NCBI GenBank assembly: GCA_013397115.1
Contig: VWZW01001657.1
Coordinates: 2,507,413 to 2,571,412, forward strand
Direction: 5' to 3'
From: Edolisoma coerulescens
Lineage: Eukaryota; Chordata; Aves; Passeriformes; Campephagidae
Length of the DNA stretch: 64,000 bases
Shown: piece by piece, positions 13,401 to 24,932 of the stretch
Layout of the letters: the number at the start of each line of letters is the position of its first letter
How positions within the stretch are numbered: position 1 is the first letter of the stretch
Notes under the pieces: generated by a model
Databases searched by the model: none
What the model saw: the letters and a program-made list of their open reading frames with translations, nothing else
Told to the model about the DNA's origin: nothing
Program-made: the position numbers and the translations under genes

Positions 13401-16259
13401 AAAACCCACAGATGATGATATAGAAATTTATTCCCTTAGGAATATCCTTGAAGCTTTGACCACTCTAATTACAACACACTGTCCTGGTTGGTATATCTTA
13501 TGGCATGGCTCAAGGTCACACCTGAGAAAGCATCAACTGGTGTCTGGAAAACAAGTTTGTTCTTTGCAAACACAAGAGTTAAAATTCATGTTCTCTGCAC
13601 ATGTTTTCTGGGGTAACAACTGTAAAATAGAGACTGGTGAGGAATGAAATACTGTACTACAGGACTGACATTCATACTGTGCATTAGGTAATTAAACCCT
13701 GTGTTTATGTTTGATTGAAGTGCAGAACTTACTGACCCACTGTTTTCCTTTATCCAGAGGCCAACCCTTGGGTTCCATTAGTCAATTATTTAAAAGATAC
13801 AGTGATTGCTATAACTCCTTCAAAGAATCCTTGTGTGTATTAGTGCTCACAGGAGGTTAATAATTTAACATTAGAATGTCCAAGAACAAAATGCCACAGT
13901 CACAAACAAAAACGAGTACAAAATGTTGGTAATGGACCTCGACTTCATAATAAATCGAACAGGTAAAATCCAGGCCAGCCACATTAAGTATATATAACAT
14001 AACATTCAGCTTTTGATGCCTAAGCTTTTGACAGGTTCAAAATTCCAAAACAAACACAGTTTTATTTTAACAAGAAACACATTGTGTACGACACTTTTGA
14101 GCTACTGGTGTCTAAATATCAAGGCACCTCAGAATTTCTAATATTGATTTTTTCCTCAAAAAAGATAAAGAAAATATAAAGTCCCACTCATTTAAGGCTG
14201 GGACAAGATACATTCTAAGCATCCACGGGAAGCTCATGCCAAACAGTAAAACTCTGATTACCTATGTCCTAGGCATGTCTTCTTCACTAAACCCTTCTTC
14301 TTTGTATACCAGCCCTTACATTCCCATCACAGAACTTGAAAAATACTGCCTCAGTTACAATGAGGTTGTCCTTCCCCTTTCATAGAAGAAACCAAAAAGT
14401 GATCAGAATAATCTCATTTCTCTAGAAAACTTAAAGCATCAAATTATAGACTCTCCCTTCCTAACTCTTCCACAGTTTCTTAATTCAAACACAGAAAGCT
14501 AAAGACAAGGGTGTTTGGGGAAAAGGAAAAGCTTTCTTAGACCTAAGCAGCAATGACCACCTAGCATCACAGCAAAGAAGATGTAGCTTCGTGGTCTGTG
14601 CTGACCCAAAACTACAGAGGTGCGCTAGCAGCAGCTCTGTCAAGACTCATTGCAGAAGTACACTGGGGTTACATTAATCAGCTTCCCTCTGCTCCTAAAC
14701 CTTTGAGGACAACGCAGGGGAAAATGACAGGAGGACTTTACTACATCTGGACAAAAGCCATGGTACATCTCAAGTTCACTGGCAGCACCAGCACTGATAC
14801 TGCAAAGGACTTGTCACTGGCCACAGTCTAAACCGTGGCCTCGACTGCAATCCTTTAACAGAAGGGATGATGCCATGACAAACACTTAAAGCTTTTCACA
14901 GTTCATATTCTCCTCATTTACAGATGTGCTGTGCTGACCTCTGAACATCCCTGCTCCCTCAGACAACTGTGGTTGGAAGACAGGTAAGTACAAAGGCTCT
15001 AATTTCCTCTCCTCTAACCATGTTTTTCTAGTCCAGCTGTGCTACACACTCTGCCATTCACCGAATTTTAAAGTTATAAAAGTATCAGCTCATGAGTTTA
15101 CATAACTGATGATTGTTTTCTAGACATAAATGGTTTCAAAAGACTGTAATGATTATCAGAGGAGAAATCAAAGGAGAAAAGATGGAGGCAAAATGTGATG
15201 AACAAAATAGCTATAAAAAAAGTTATACTTCTGCTATTACCCTTCCCTAGGACTTGGCATTACTATGCATTTTTATCTTTGTGACATTCAATTTTCTTTG
15301 ACTAGCAGCAATATCAGCAGCACAACTGAAGGTGATTCTCTCAAGAATTCATGTTCTTTCCGGATAAACAAAACTTGGACAAGAAATGTACAAGAAAATG
15401 AAAAAGCTCAATTGACTTAAATGCTTTTCTTCTTTCAGGTATCCAGAGGTTTCCCATTCAATAACTGTCTTGTCATTCTGATTCACTTATTTATCTACAT
15501 TTTTCTATTAATATTTTGTTTTTAGAACATAAATGTTTTACCCCTCTGAAAAATCATGTGTTCTTTAGATAAAGTGCTAAAATACATGCCACAAAGGGAA
15601 GCAAACAAAATGTACCAAAAATATCTAATCCCACTCTTTTTTTCTGCCCTAAAACTCTGCTCCAGACTTCCAAAGACTAAAGAGCCTTATGCAAAACTGG
15701 ACTAATATTGATAATTTTTTACAATTTTGCAGTTCCTATATCAAAGCAAAGTGAAACTCAGGAGGGTTATTTTATATCCTCGAGACTTGCCTCTTAACTT
15801 GGTAGTTAACCTCTTGTTTAGATTCTCTCACTGTTACTGTAGCAATATCTCCAAATTAGTGTCAAGAGACTAATTCTGCATTGTGGAATCTAGAGAAGGG
15901 ATTTATATAAACCTGAATGAATCTCAGCCAAGTGGTGCTGAATGGCTTTAAACTTTAACAAGGGGCTTTGGGTAAGGCCCATAAATCCCATGGAAGCTTT
16001 CTTCCTGAGTCAGAGAATCCTGCATTAAGCCACACATCTCCTCCGTTCTTCCCAGTTATAAAATCAGTGAAACAAACCAGAAACCTGATTGTTCAGCTGA
16101 TGGAAGCCCAGCTGCAAAAGCCTGTTTGCATGGCTGAATCCTGAGAACTCAGAAAAGACTGAAGCTGGCTACTGAACAGCTGTTGGACTCCCACAGACTG
16201 CAGATATCTGAACACTGCAGTGCTGGCTGCTAAAAATCATATTATACTGGTGAATAATG
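10421..16259. other. No gene seen
   Basis: AT-rich sequence without recognised repeats. 11600-12090 is somewhat GC-richer and stop-poor, giving short overlapping frames with no domain. A good donor-like CAGGTAAGT lies at about 14982, but no open frame or acceptor supports an exon there. Confidence 0.65.
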
Positions 16260-16364
16260 AAAAAATTTAATAAAGTCTAACAAATATACTGGATATTGTG
16301 TTTCTACAATATAGCTGTGCTATTATAATAAAGTATGATTTCCACATACTTTATTAGCTTTTTT
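16260..16364. repeat. Hairpin nested in a larger inverted repeat
   Basis: An exact 12-bp inverted repeat, TAATAAAGTATG (16326-16337) and CATACTTTATTA (16345-16356), encloses a 7-base loop. The right arm also pairs imperfectly with an upstream copy. AAAAAATTTAATAAAGT at 16260-16276 matches the reverse complement of 16348-16364 at all but two positions. TAATAAAGT is thus present three times, twice direct and once inverted. The outer pair spans about 105 bp, as a tiny MITE would, but I see no target-site duplication. Confidence 0.8.
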
Positions 16365-19073
16365 AAAATCTGGAAACTACTTTTAAGGTATTACAACTCA
16401 GCATTAATTTTTAATTTAATTGCTTTTTCTTTAATACTCAGTAGCCTTTTCTATAATTTTGTGACAAACAATATTTATTAAGTATTCGTGTCCTTTATTT
16501 TATGTCTTTAAAGTAAGTAATCAAATAAAACATCTACTTTTAGAAGAAGTGTTTTTACAGACATAGATAAAGGTGCTCAGGTATTCCCAGAATTCTGATA
16601 TCAATTACCAAAATCTAAATGAAAGTTTTGGAAAAAGAAATCTCACTTAAAATTTTAACCAGAGAAATAGCCAGTTAGCAAAGACTGGGGAAAGTGAGAG
16701 ATTATCTAGGTAGATAGAATAAAAGTTTCAGACATTAACGCTTTTTTTTTACCATTACACAAAAAATTATATGCAATGTACCTTTCCAATATTGATGCAA
16801 CAATTTCATTAAAGGTCAGCGCATAGAGAACTCTGGAAAATTGAAATATTAATCTAAAATTTCAAAATCGTTCAGCTAATAGTACAGCTTTACCATCTCC
16901 AATTTCTTGCTTGGCAATAAGGACAAGTGAAAGTGGCTAAAATGTTACAAAATGGAGAACAAGCAACACATTTCACCAGTTCACCAAATACACAAAAACA
17001 CAAAACTGGAAAAGAGAGCCCTGAAATAAATTGTTCCAAATATAGATTTCTTGAAAGAAAACAGCCAGAGCTGAAAATTAGACCACTTTTTTTCTCAAAA
17101 GAACACACTCGCAAAACAAGACCAGAGCTTCAGCTGGCCTTGCCCATGGTAACGCCAGTAACAACTCAATGTCTCCTGCAAACACTCAGGTGGAGTTAGC
17201 ATCCATGCTTAAAACACTTAACTATTGTCCTTATCTTCCTGCCCTGATAGAGCACACGCATGACTGAAGCCTGCAGAAGATTCACTCCTGCCATCAGCAA
17301 TCCCACAGAATGCAAAGAACCCCCCACTTTGCCTGTTTTTTCTAAGTGAATATTTTATTAATGGCAAAGTGCCAGGGCCATTTCTGCCTCTTCCAGTAAA
17401 CTGAATGTAAAGAATCTTGGTAATTACTTGAAGGATTGAGTGGGGCTCTCGATTGAGAAGAAGGGGCAAATAGGACTTCTGTGGTGTTCAGGTATCTGAG
17501 AGGGACCCCTGCTAAAGGATCTGCATAACTCTTGTCTTTTCACACAGTAGAGGAGAAATCCAATGTGACTGGGCACAACTGGATAAAGTTCACTTGATGG
17601 TATTTGGGAAGCTGCAGAATGGTGAGAAAGCACAGAAAACTGATTCTCTGGTAATGGCTGTTTTTCAACTCAGCTGAATCCCAATATATACTTCTTGCCT
17701 TCCACCTTTAGCCCACTATGAATTCTCTGTTCATGTATTTTGTAATCAAGTGCCTTCATTTTCCATATTGCCTGAATACTCAAGGAAACTATTGCAGAGA
17801 AAGCCCAGCTTGCATGTTACAATTCTAAACATACTAAAATAAGTCAAACTCAGAACTGAAAGAAACATCTATACTTAGAGAAAATGGAGTATCTTGCCAA
17901 AAAATTAGGCAGTACCTCTTGAGCATGAGCAAATCATAACATTCAGATATCTACAACTTGAAAAAAGTTGTATGGATTTCTAAGTAGAATATAAAATGTA
18001 TTTCTCTCTTCTCATTAAATGTCAAGTCCTTACTCTAAAATATAAGAGTACTTTTAAATTTTCAAAGGAAATCTTTACCCCTGAAAAGCACTGATTTTCC
18101 CTTGTTCCATTCTAAGGCCTTTTTTTCAAGGAAAGTAGATCTGATACGATAATGGAACAGACCACAATTATTGAAAATTCCATCCCCCAACAGCATACCC
18201 CAGTAAAATTATAGGCAATTGAAAAGCCAGCACAAGGAAAGAACACTTAACAGTCTCTAAATGGGGAAATCTTTGATGTCTCTCATGTATAAGAAAGTAT
18301 AAATTTAATATTCAAATAAAACTATAAGTCTAAATTAAGATAGAAAAAAATACTGGGTAGTTCATTAAATAAATTGGTCAGGTTGATCTTTATCAACTTT
18401 TTCACCTTTTCACATTACATTCTAATTCAGAATAGTTTTTAACATTGGTATTTTCTTGAAAACACACATTTAAGGTCACCAGACCTTCTGCTGAGATAAA
18501 GTCACATCTGTAGCTCAGAGCAGCCCAGAACACCCTACCTCCTGTGTCCTTGTCCAGAAAAAGAAAAGATGGGAGGGCAGTCACATTTCCATAGCCTTCC
18601 TTATGTTAAATGTAAAATCAATAATGCTTGCAGCCAATCAATGCAACACTTTTATAAAAGCTTCAAATAAAAATCAAATTTCTCACTTCCACTATGAAAC
18701 AGCCAGACTTAAATAGGACTTTCTTTCAGAAGACTGCATAATTCTTAACAGGCTTTAAAAGATGGAAGGAAATCATTTAACTTCCTTCCGTCAGCGGTGT
18801 GAGAGGGCAGGGGGAGCTGCAGCAGAGGCTGCCGGCTGACCCTGAAATCCAGCTCATTCCAGTGACTGTGTGAAGGCAGCTGCAGACAAAACACAGGTCT
18901 GGAAACAATGAGGTGATGATGAAAAAACACTGTTTGACTCCACCAGAACCAAAGACAGTGCCTGCTTATAAACAGATATAATGAAAAGACTGAAAATACC
19001 CAAGCAACCCTATTTATTTTTCCATAGGCTCATCACTTAAGTGCATCTGCAACAACATTGTTATCTTATTCAC
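16365..19073. other. No gene seen
   Basis: Plain AT-rich sequence. A short GC-richer patch with a few CpG and CAGCTGCAG-type words at 18780-18890 stands out locally but is too small for a CpG island. Confidence 0.65.
17140..17153 (+). promoter_or_regulatory. Weak RFX X-box-like motif
   Basis: TTGCCCATGGTAAC resembles the RFX X-box of two half sites, GTTGCC and GGYAAC, with one extra base of spacing. RFX proteins regulate ciliary and other genes. In isolation this may be chance. Confidence 0.22.
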
Positions 19074-19187
19074 AGGATGTTCAAAAGGCACGAGGACGTG
19101 GCACTTGGGACAAGGTTTAGTGGTGAACCCAGCTGGACTCGATTAGAGGTCTTCTCCAATCTCAATTTGATTTTATGATTCTATGAT
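19074..19187 (+). mobile_element. CR1 LINE, 5'-truncated 3' end fragment
   Basis: This is a fragment of about 114 bp from the extreme 3' end of a chicken-repeat-1 (CR1) non-LTR retroposon, in sense orientation. Landmarks in order are a GTTCAAAAGGCACGAGGACG-like block at about 19079, GTGGCACTTGGGAC just after it, GGTTTAGTGGTGAAC, TGGACTCGATTA near 19134, AGAGGTCTTCTCCAA near 19145, and ATGATTCTATGA at 19175-19186. CR1 elements have no poly(A) tail. They end in short copies of an ATTCTATG-type octamer, which is what is seen. Most copies are severely 5'-truncated and carry no coding sequence, as here. Compared with the family pattern as I remember it, a short stretch is missing before TGGACTC and there are several substitutions, so the copy is old and immobile. 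The 5' boundary is uncertain by about 10 bp. This element is the main basis for calling the source avian or sauropsid. Confidence 0.9.
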
Positions 19188-22100
19188 AGCCAAAATATAT
19201 CCACTTAAAACTACAGCCAGACTGACATCTATGAAAGCTAATCTAAATGGAAATGGAAATATTTGTAGGACTTTAAAACATAATATTTTTTTAAGATACT
19301 TTCATTAAAATACAAGTGTGCAAACAAAAAACAAGGGATGAGAAAAATAGTCTTCTAATGTTTTTATTTATCAGAAACCAGTTATTTTTTAAGTCACTAC
19401 GAATTTTGCTTCTCCTGGAGCCCAGTAAGCTTAGGTAGCAAGGCAAAGAGAACTCCTCTTGTCTTTCAGATGTTCTCCATATTAAAAACCAAGGATAGTA
19501 GTGATTTTGAACACAAGTATTCATATGCACTATCTGCATGTTCTTTTTTCCAAATTATCATTTCCGTCTGTGGGAATTCTTGCAATGTACAGCATGTGGT
19601 AATACTACAGCACGCACACACATAAATACTTACTAGCAATAAAAAGACTCCCCACAATTTCTTCTTTTCTAAAACATCTATAAATCATTTTATCATATTA
19701 CAAACCCCATATTTTATAGAAGCATTAATTCATGGGACCCCTCAAGAGACAACCCCACTCCTACAGTGTAAAGATACAACACTTCAGTACTTGGAATGTT
19801 GTTATACACAAGCAGAGAAATATACATTCAAAGTAATTTTTTGCATTACTACTTGTATGTTGCAAAATAAAAAATTTGTTTGGCAGCAGGTGTCTGTTAG
19901 TGAAGTATATAATTTTTTATAAGTCTCTAAGCTGTTATTGTCAGGTAAGTGCCCTTCAGGCTTCAGATTCCAGGATAGACTCCAAACTTCTCGTAAGACA
20001 CGGTGATATTTCACTCACTGACACAGAAGCGGCTACAAAATTATCTTTTATTTGGCTATTTGTAGCATTCTGAGTCAGTATCTGTCCAACAGCTGGGAGC
20101 CATCACATCCTTCTTTTCCTTTTAGTTTAGTCTGGTGTCTTCCTACTGGCTTTCTCTTACCTTTTTTAAATATTGCCAATTTTGTTTGTCCCAAGCCCCA
20201 TCATGCTTTCCACAGACCAATTCCAATTTCTGATCTAGCTCATCTCTGGTAAAATGTCTCCCTTCACTCAGCATAATATTTAATGAGTACCATGAATTCA
20301 CCTTTCTGAGGAATTCCATGTATTAAAACAATGTAAATTCAAAAACTGTTGGTAAAATCTCACTCAGCTTTCTATGTTTCAGGGCAGGTAAGGCAGGAAG
20401 TTTTACTCCTAATCCCTTAGGAGATGGCTAGCCACTTACCTCATCTAACTTTAGAAATGAATTGTGAAATTGCTGGCCATAAACAGAATATAGAAGTAGG
20501 CAATAAGAGCTAAGACCAAGAAGTTACCGACCTCAGGAGAAATAATTTTCTGAAGAAAATAATGACTCACATTTCTGCCCTGTACCACTGCTTCTGGAAG
20601 ACAGTGGAACTAGACACTCTCCCTTGATATCTGTGCAAATTGTACTATGCTCTTCTTGTTAGGAAAAACACATTGGGGATGACAAGTAAAAACCAGGGAA
20701 AATCAGCTGTTTCAAATTGTGTGTAAGGAGAGCTGATGCGACTCCAGGGATCCCTTGAGTAGAAGTTAAAGTCTACCAGTAACAAGAGAAGTATGCATTT
20801 AACCCAAAACAATAACTAGGGAAGGTAGGGAAGTAAAAATTATGCAGTAGCCAAAGACTCTGGCTCAGAAACAAGCTCCCTGCTATCAGGGGACAAGCTT
20901 CTGGAAAAACAGGACATGATGATTTCCAGTTCCAGGAACATGCAAGCTTGGAAAATAGAAAATCTGTCCAGCACCACAAGAATAGTAGCTACATTTAAAT
21001 TGGCTACATAATTTTGAATTCATCCCTAATACAATTCCTTAGACATAAATTATATGATAACCTAATCTACAGGGCCTGGGCAATCACAAATACTGTGGGC
21101 AAAATGTCTTCTGATCTTATCAGCCTTTCTGTGAAGAAATTCCTCCAAATGTCCAACCTAAGGCTCCCCTGTTGCAGCTTGACACTATGTCTTGAATAGG
21201 TATTTTGAGAATCATTCGTAAAGAAAAGTCCTGAAAATGGCTTTTCAACCATCCTTTTCAGTTCGCTTGGACAGTTACTTGCCTACAATAAAGCTATTTG
21301 TTTTCTGTTATGTATATGTCCTGTGAGATTTAACTCAGAAGTAATTCATAAATAAGTCTGAGGAAAGATGTTTTAAAAATGTAAAGTACTGGAATAACTG
21401 ATGCTACCTTAGAGTAGTTCTTTCTCTCATATTAAAACATCTAAAGAATGAATGAGCATGATCCACAATGAGACTGAGGAGAACATCTGCACACAGATAT
21501 ATTTATATTCTGTGTAAACACAGGTATATTAGGTATACTACATACAAAATAAACAAAACCCAGACTAGGGTATGAAATCTAATCAGCATTTTATTCCAAA
21601 ATTTCTGCATGAGAAGGCATTTCATTGGCCTCATCTACAGTTCTCATGTTTTTCTTGCATTTTGAACTATGCTTCTAATTTTATATTGATCTGAACATAT
21701 ACATACCTATAGATAACCGGACCATAATCCTTTATATTGGCATTTTATTGCTCCTAAGAGAGAGGATAATGCAAAATGAACAGTGAAAGATGCTGCTGTT
21801 AGGAGGCTGAGGGCTCTGTACCCCACAGGGCACTCAGTGGTTGAACTCCTTTAAAGACATGCACGAGCACTGGCCCCCAAAACCACCACCCATGCACAGG
21901 CTGAACTCTAGAGATGACAAGAAAGGTTCAAGACCATCAGTTTATTTATCCCTTGTATTTACAGGTGAAAACTATCCTCTTTTGATCAAAGTGGGATTTT
22001 AGGCCTGTTATGATAAGCTCACACCCCCACACCTGTCAACAAATTAATACTGGCCCTTGCCAGCAGTAAATGCTGGACAGAAATGCTGTAGTAAACTAAA

Positions 22101-23511
22101 GAAGATAAGTGCATATAAGGAAAATGTTTGCAGTTTTGAGAAACAAACAGACAGAAAACCTGCGTTCAGATTTCAGTGCATTTCAATGCATGAATCGCCT
22201 ACAGAATTATATTAACAGGGCCAAACACACTGCTAAAATGCCATCTTTTATTGCTGGTGAAGGATTAATAACAACATCTTTAATATCAGTACCATTTAGA
22301 GCAGACACCAGCACAGGAGGAAATGCACAACTTCCCTACAAGAAGCCAAGTATCAAGTCTAGTGACATCCTGATGATCATTCTCTGCCAAAGGACAAGAT
22401 AAATACAGCACTAACCCACCTAAGTGGGGGACACAAGTCATTTCTGGGGCTGTTAATCTCTTGTGTCTGTGAAACACTGATGTTCAGTCTTCAATTACAT
22501 GTTACTTACAGAGAGAGACCACCAATATAGACCACAATGTGGTCTGTAACCTGCTTTTAGAGAGAAAATAAATGCTTGGTCCTTTATTGGATTCCCCTCC
22601 CTCAGTAAAATGTCAATTCCTTTAAAACTGATTACCCTGTTTTGTCAAATCAGCAATCTCAAGGCTGTGTCCTGTTATGTTCATTTTAGAGTGAAATAAA
22701 GAAAGGGTAGATACCAGCCTAAGGAAACTGTATCACCACATACAGAGTTTAACTCATTGATGTATAATGTAACTGCTCTTCCTTGCTGAACCAAATCAGA
22801 AACATTTGCTCTGGAGATCCTTTAGGGTTCACAAAGTAATTTTTCTGTGTTCAGTTAACTATGAACTCTACTTCTAGAAAAGCTGATATATGGAAACATA
22901 AGCTCTGTGTGGTTGACTACAGCATGAAGCACTGTACCTGCCTGCCAGAAAGTGATCATTCACAAACACACACCCGTAAACGGATGCATTGTGTTTTTAT
23001 TTTAATACAAAATTTTCTGAGACTTTTAAAGACTTGGATCATTTACTGTGGATAAAACAGTTTTTAACCTGAGAACCTCAACTTAGTCTTTGCAGAAAAT
23101 GTTTCCAAGATCACTGTATCCTCTGTATTTCTCAACTATTACCCCTCCCAAAAGCCCCCTTCTTTCCTATGATTTTCATATGCTTTTGGGCCAGCTCCAT
23201 CTATCTAAAGCACGCTAAATAACTCACATTTTTCTTCTTTCTTTTTTTCCATCTGTTGTCTCTACAAACCTCAAGGAGCTGAACACTTAAATTTCAAAGA
23301 AATTGCGTGGAAGGCAGTTATCTCATTAAAATTTTCTCCCGCTGAGACACCTGGGCCCAAAACTCCCACTCAAACCTGTGTGAAACACCTCTCAGCACCG
23401 TGCTAGGCTGCTTCTCAGAGTGTCTTTCCTCTAGAAAGCCCATAAATCCATTCTCATAGAAGTGTTTAAGAGAGTAGGAGGAGAAAGCACATGGTGCCCA
23501 TTAACTTCATT
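19188..23511. other. No gene seen
   Basis: Apart from the RUNX-type palindrome this is plain. CAGGTAAGT at 19943 is donor-like but isolated. A GC-richer patch at 21800-21910 has no recognisable origin. Confidence 0.65.
22529..22545. promoter_or_regulatory. Palindromic pair of RUNX-type sites
   Basis: AGACCACA (22529-22536) and TGTGGTCT (22538-22545) are exact reverse complements around one A. Each arm contains the RUNX core TGTGGTC, or GACCACA in reverse. RUNX proteins bind TGYGGTY, so this is two consensus sites head to head. Upstream, GAGACCACCAAT is a near match. Binding is not established. Confidence 0.4.
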
Positions 23512-23615
23512 TCCTCATTTGCTCATTGCTGCATCTTTCCTCTTTTTGTTTTTTTTTGTTAAATTCCCATTTGCTCATTGTTGAATCTTACTTCCATTTT
23601 TTTTGTTTATATGTT
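23512..23615. repeat. Diverged tandem duplication, 52-bp period
   Basis: CATTTGCTCATTG occurs at 23516 and again at 23568. The following bases (CTGCATCTTTCC against TTGAATCTTACTT) and T-rich tails also align, giving two diverged copies of about 52 bp. It lies in a pyrimidine-rich, T-run-rich stretch and probably arose by replication slippage or local duplication. Confidence 0.75.
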
Positions 23616-24149
23616 GTTTACTTTTCATATAAGCAGGGAGTTCATTTCCTTATTTGTACATTTAAGATCCAGAAGAAGGCATTCCATACAGTAATAGCAG
23701 CTTTGTAAATTCCTCTAAAAGGGTAAACTTGAAGCATTACCCATCTGAAGTGGAGTTATGACTTTTTTTATTATTATTTTGCTCTAACAGAAGCACAATA
23801 CATTAATGCCCACCAACACTTTCACTTCATTAATTCTGATTCTGTAAATGAAAACAAGTTCCTCCACAGAGAGCCTTTTTTAAAGGTAATATCTCAGCCC
23901 TGTGACTATGTGTCAAATGAAAATCCTAGAGTTATGAATTCATCTGTGACCTGAAGCCTTAGGCAGCACACATGCACAGCCTTACACTGCACAAGTGCAC
24001 AGCCTTCCTCAAGGCTTCTGAGCAAAACAGCACTGCCCAGAAGCAACTTGACTAATAAGACCAGCAGGTTTTTTCCTAATGCTTTTGAAACTTCTGGAAC
24101 CTAACTGGACTCTGATTTAACCAAGAGCCTTAGTTTAATGATGTTTAAG

Positions 24150-24160
24150 GGGGAATTCCC
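24150..24160. promoter_or_regulatory. Perfect NF-kappa-B-type site
   Basis: GGGGAATTCCC contains the perfect palindrome GGGAATTCCC, which fits the kappa-B consensus GGGRNNYYCC at every position. It sits in plain sequence with no promoter signals nearby, so function is only possible. Confidence 0.35.
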
Positions 24161-24923
24161 TTCCCTGAATGCAGACAGTATTAGACACTTTAGATCCTTT
24201 ATGGCTTCCCTATCCCAATCTTGAAGGCAGGGCTCTGCTGCCAGTCCCGTGCTGTATCTGCTGGTCCAACAGGGATATCTCAGGGGATCCTGTGTCTAAC
24301 ATGGCACCACAACTGTGTTCCAGCACCAAAACCACTGCTTCAGAATTGTAACAATGCCATGTCAGTTCAAAACAGTGCCACTAAACAAACACAACTTGCA
24401 TCCCCAGAATCCAATCTGAAGACCCTATTCCCAACATACAAGCAAATAGCTACTGCCTTGTTTATTCTGCAGGTGTCGGTAAAGGAGGTGGCCCAGGGGC
24501 CAGCACACGGCCACAGCACACTCTGCTGCTGGCGACTTCCCAGCAAGCTGACATACACCTTGCAATGAACTGGAAAACTGGGAAGGAAAACTGGCACTGA
24601 CATTACTGCAGCAGTTGGACACAACAGTGAATAAGCCATAGAAATTGGCAAGAAACAAAGTGTCCTCATTCTGCCTGGGTACTGGGAAAACTTAAAGCTT
24701 TAGTTTGAATCATCTCAGTTTTAGTAGTTTGCTGTGGTCTGTTCAGGTTTGGTTTTTGCTGGATTTTTTTTTGTTATTATTTTTATTGCCATTTTTGGCA
24801 TGCAATCTGGATGAGGGACTTTAACGGTGAGGTGATTAATTTGTGGAAAAGTAGGGGCTGCAGATCTCATAAGCATAGCAGCAGTGTAAAAGTCTGGCTG
24901 TAACAAAGAGATTTGAAGAAACT

Positions 24924-24932
24924 CCCCCCCCC
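24924..24932. repeat. C9 homopolymer
   Basis: This is a run of nine C in AT-rich surroundings, a likely slippage-prone or sequencing-error-prone site. Confidence 0.85.

Noticed and set aside
14982..14992. CAGGTAAGT donor-like sequence.
   Set aside because: An isolated consensus donor without an acceptor or open frame. Several such matches are expected by chance.
24170..24670. Several overlapping frames on both strands.
   Set aside because: They are mutually exclusive readings of one GC-richer patch. No domain and no consistent exon boundaries.
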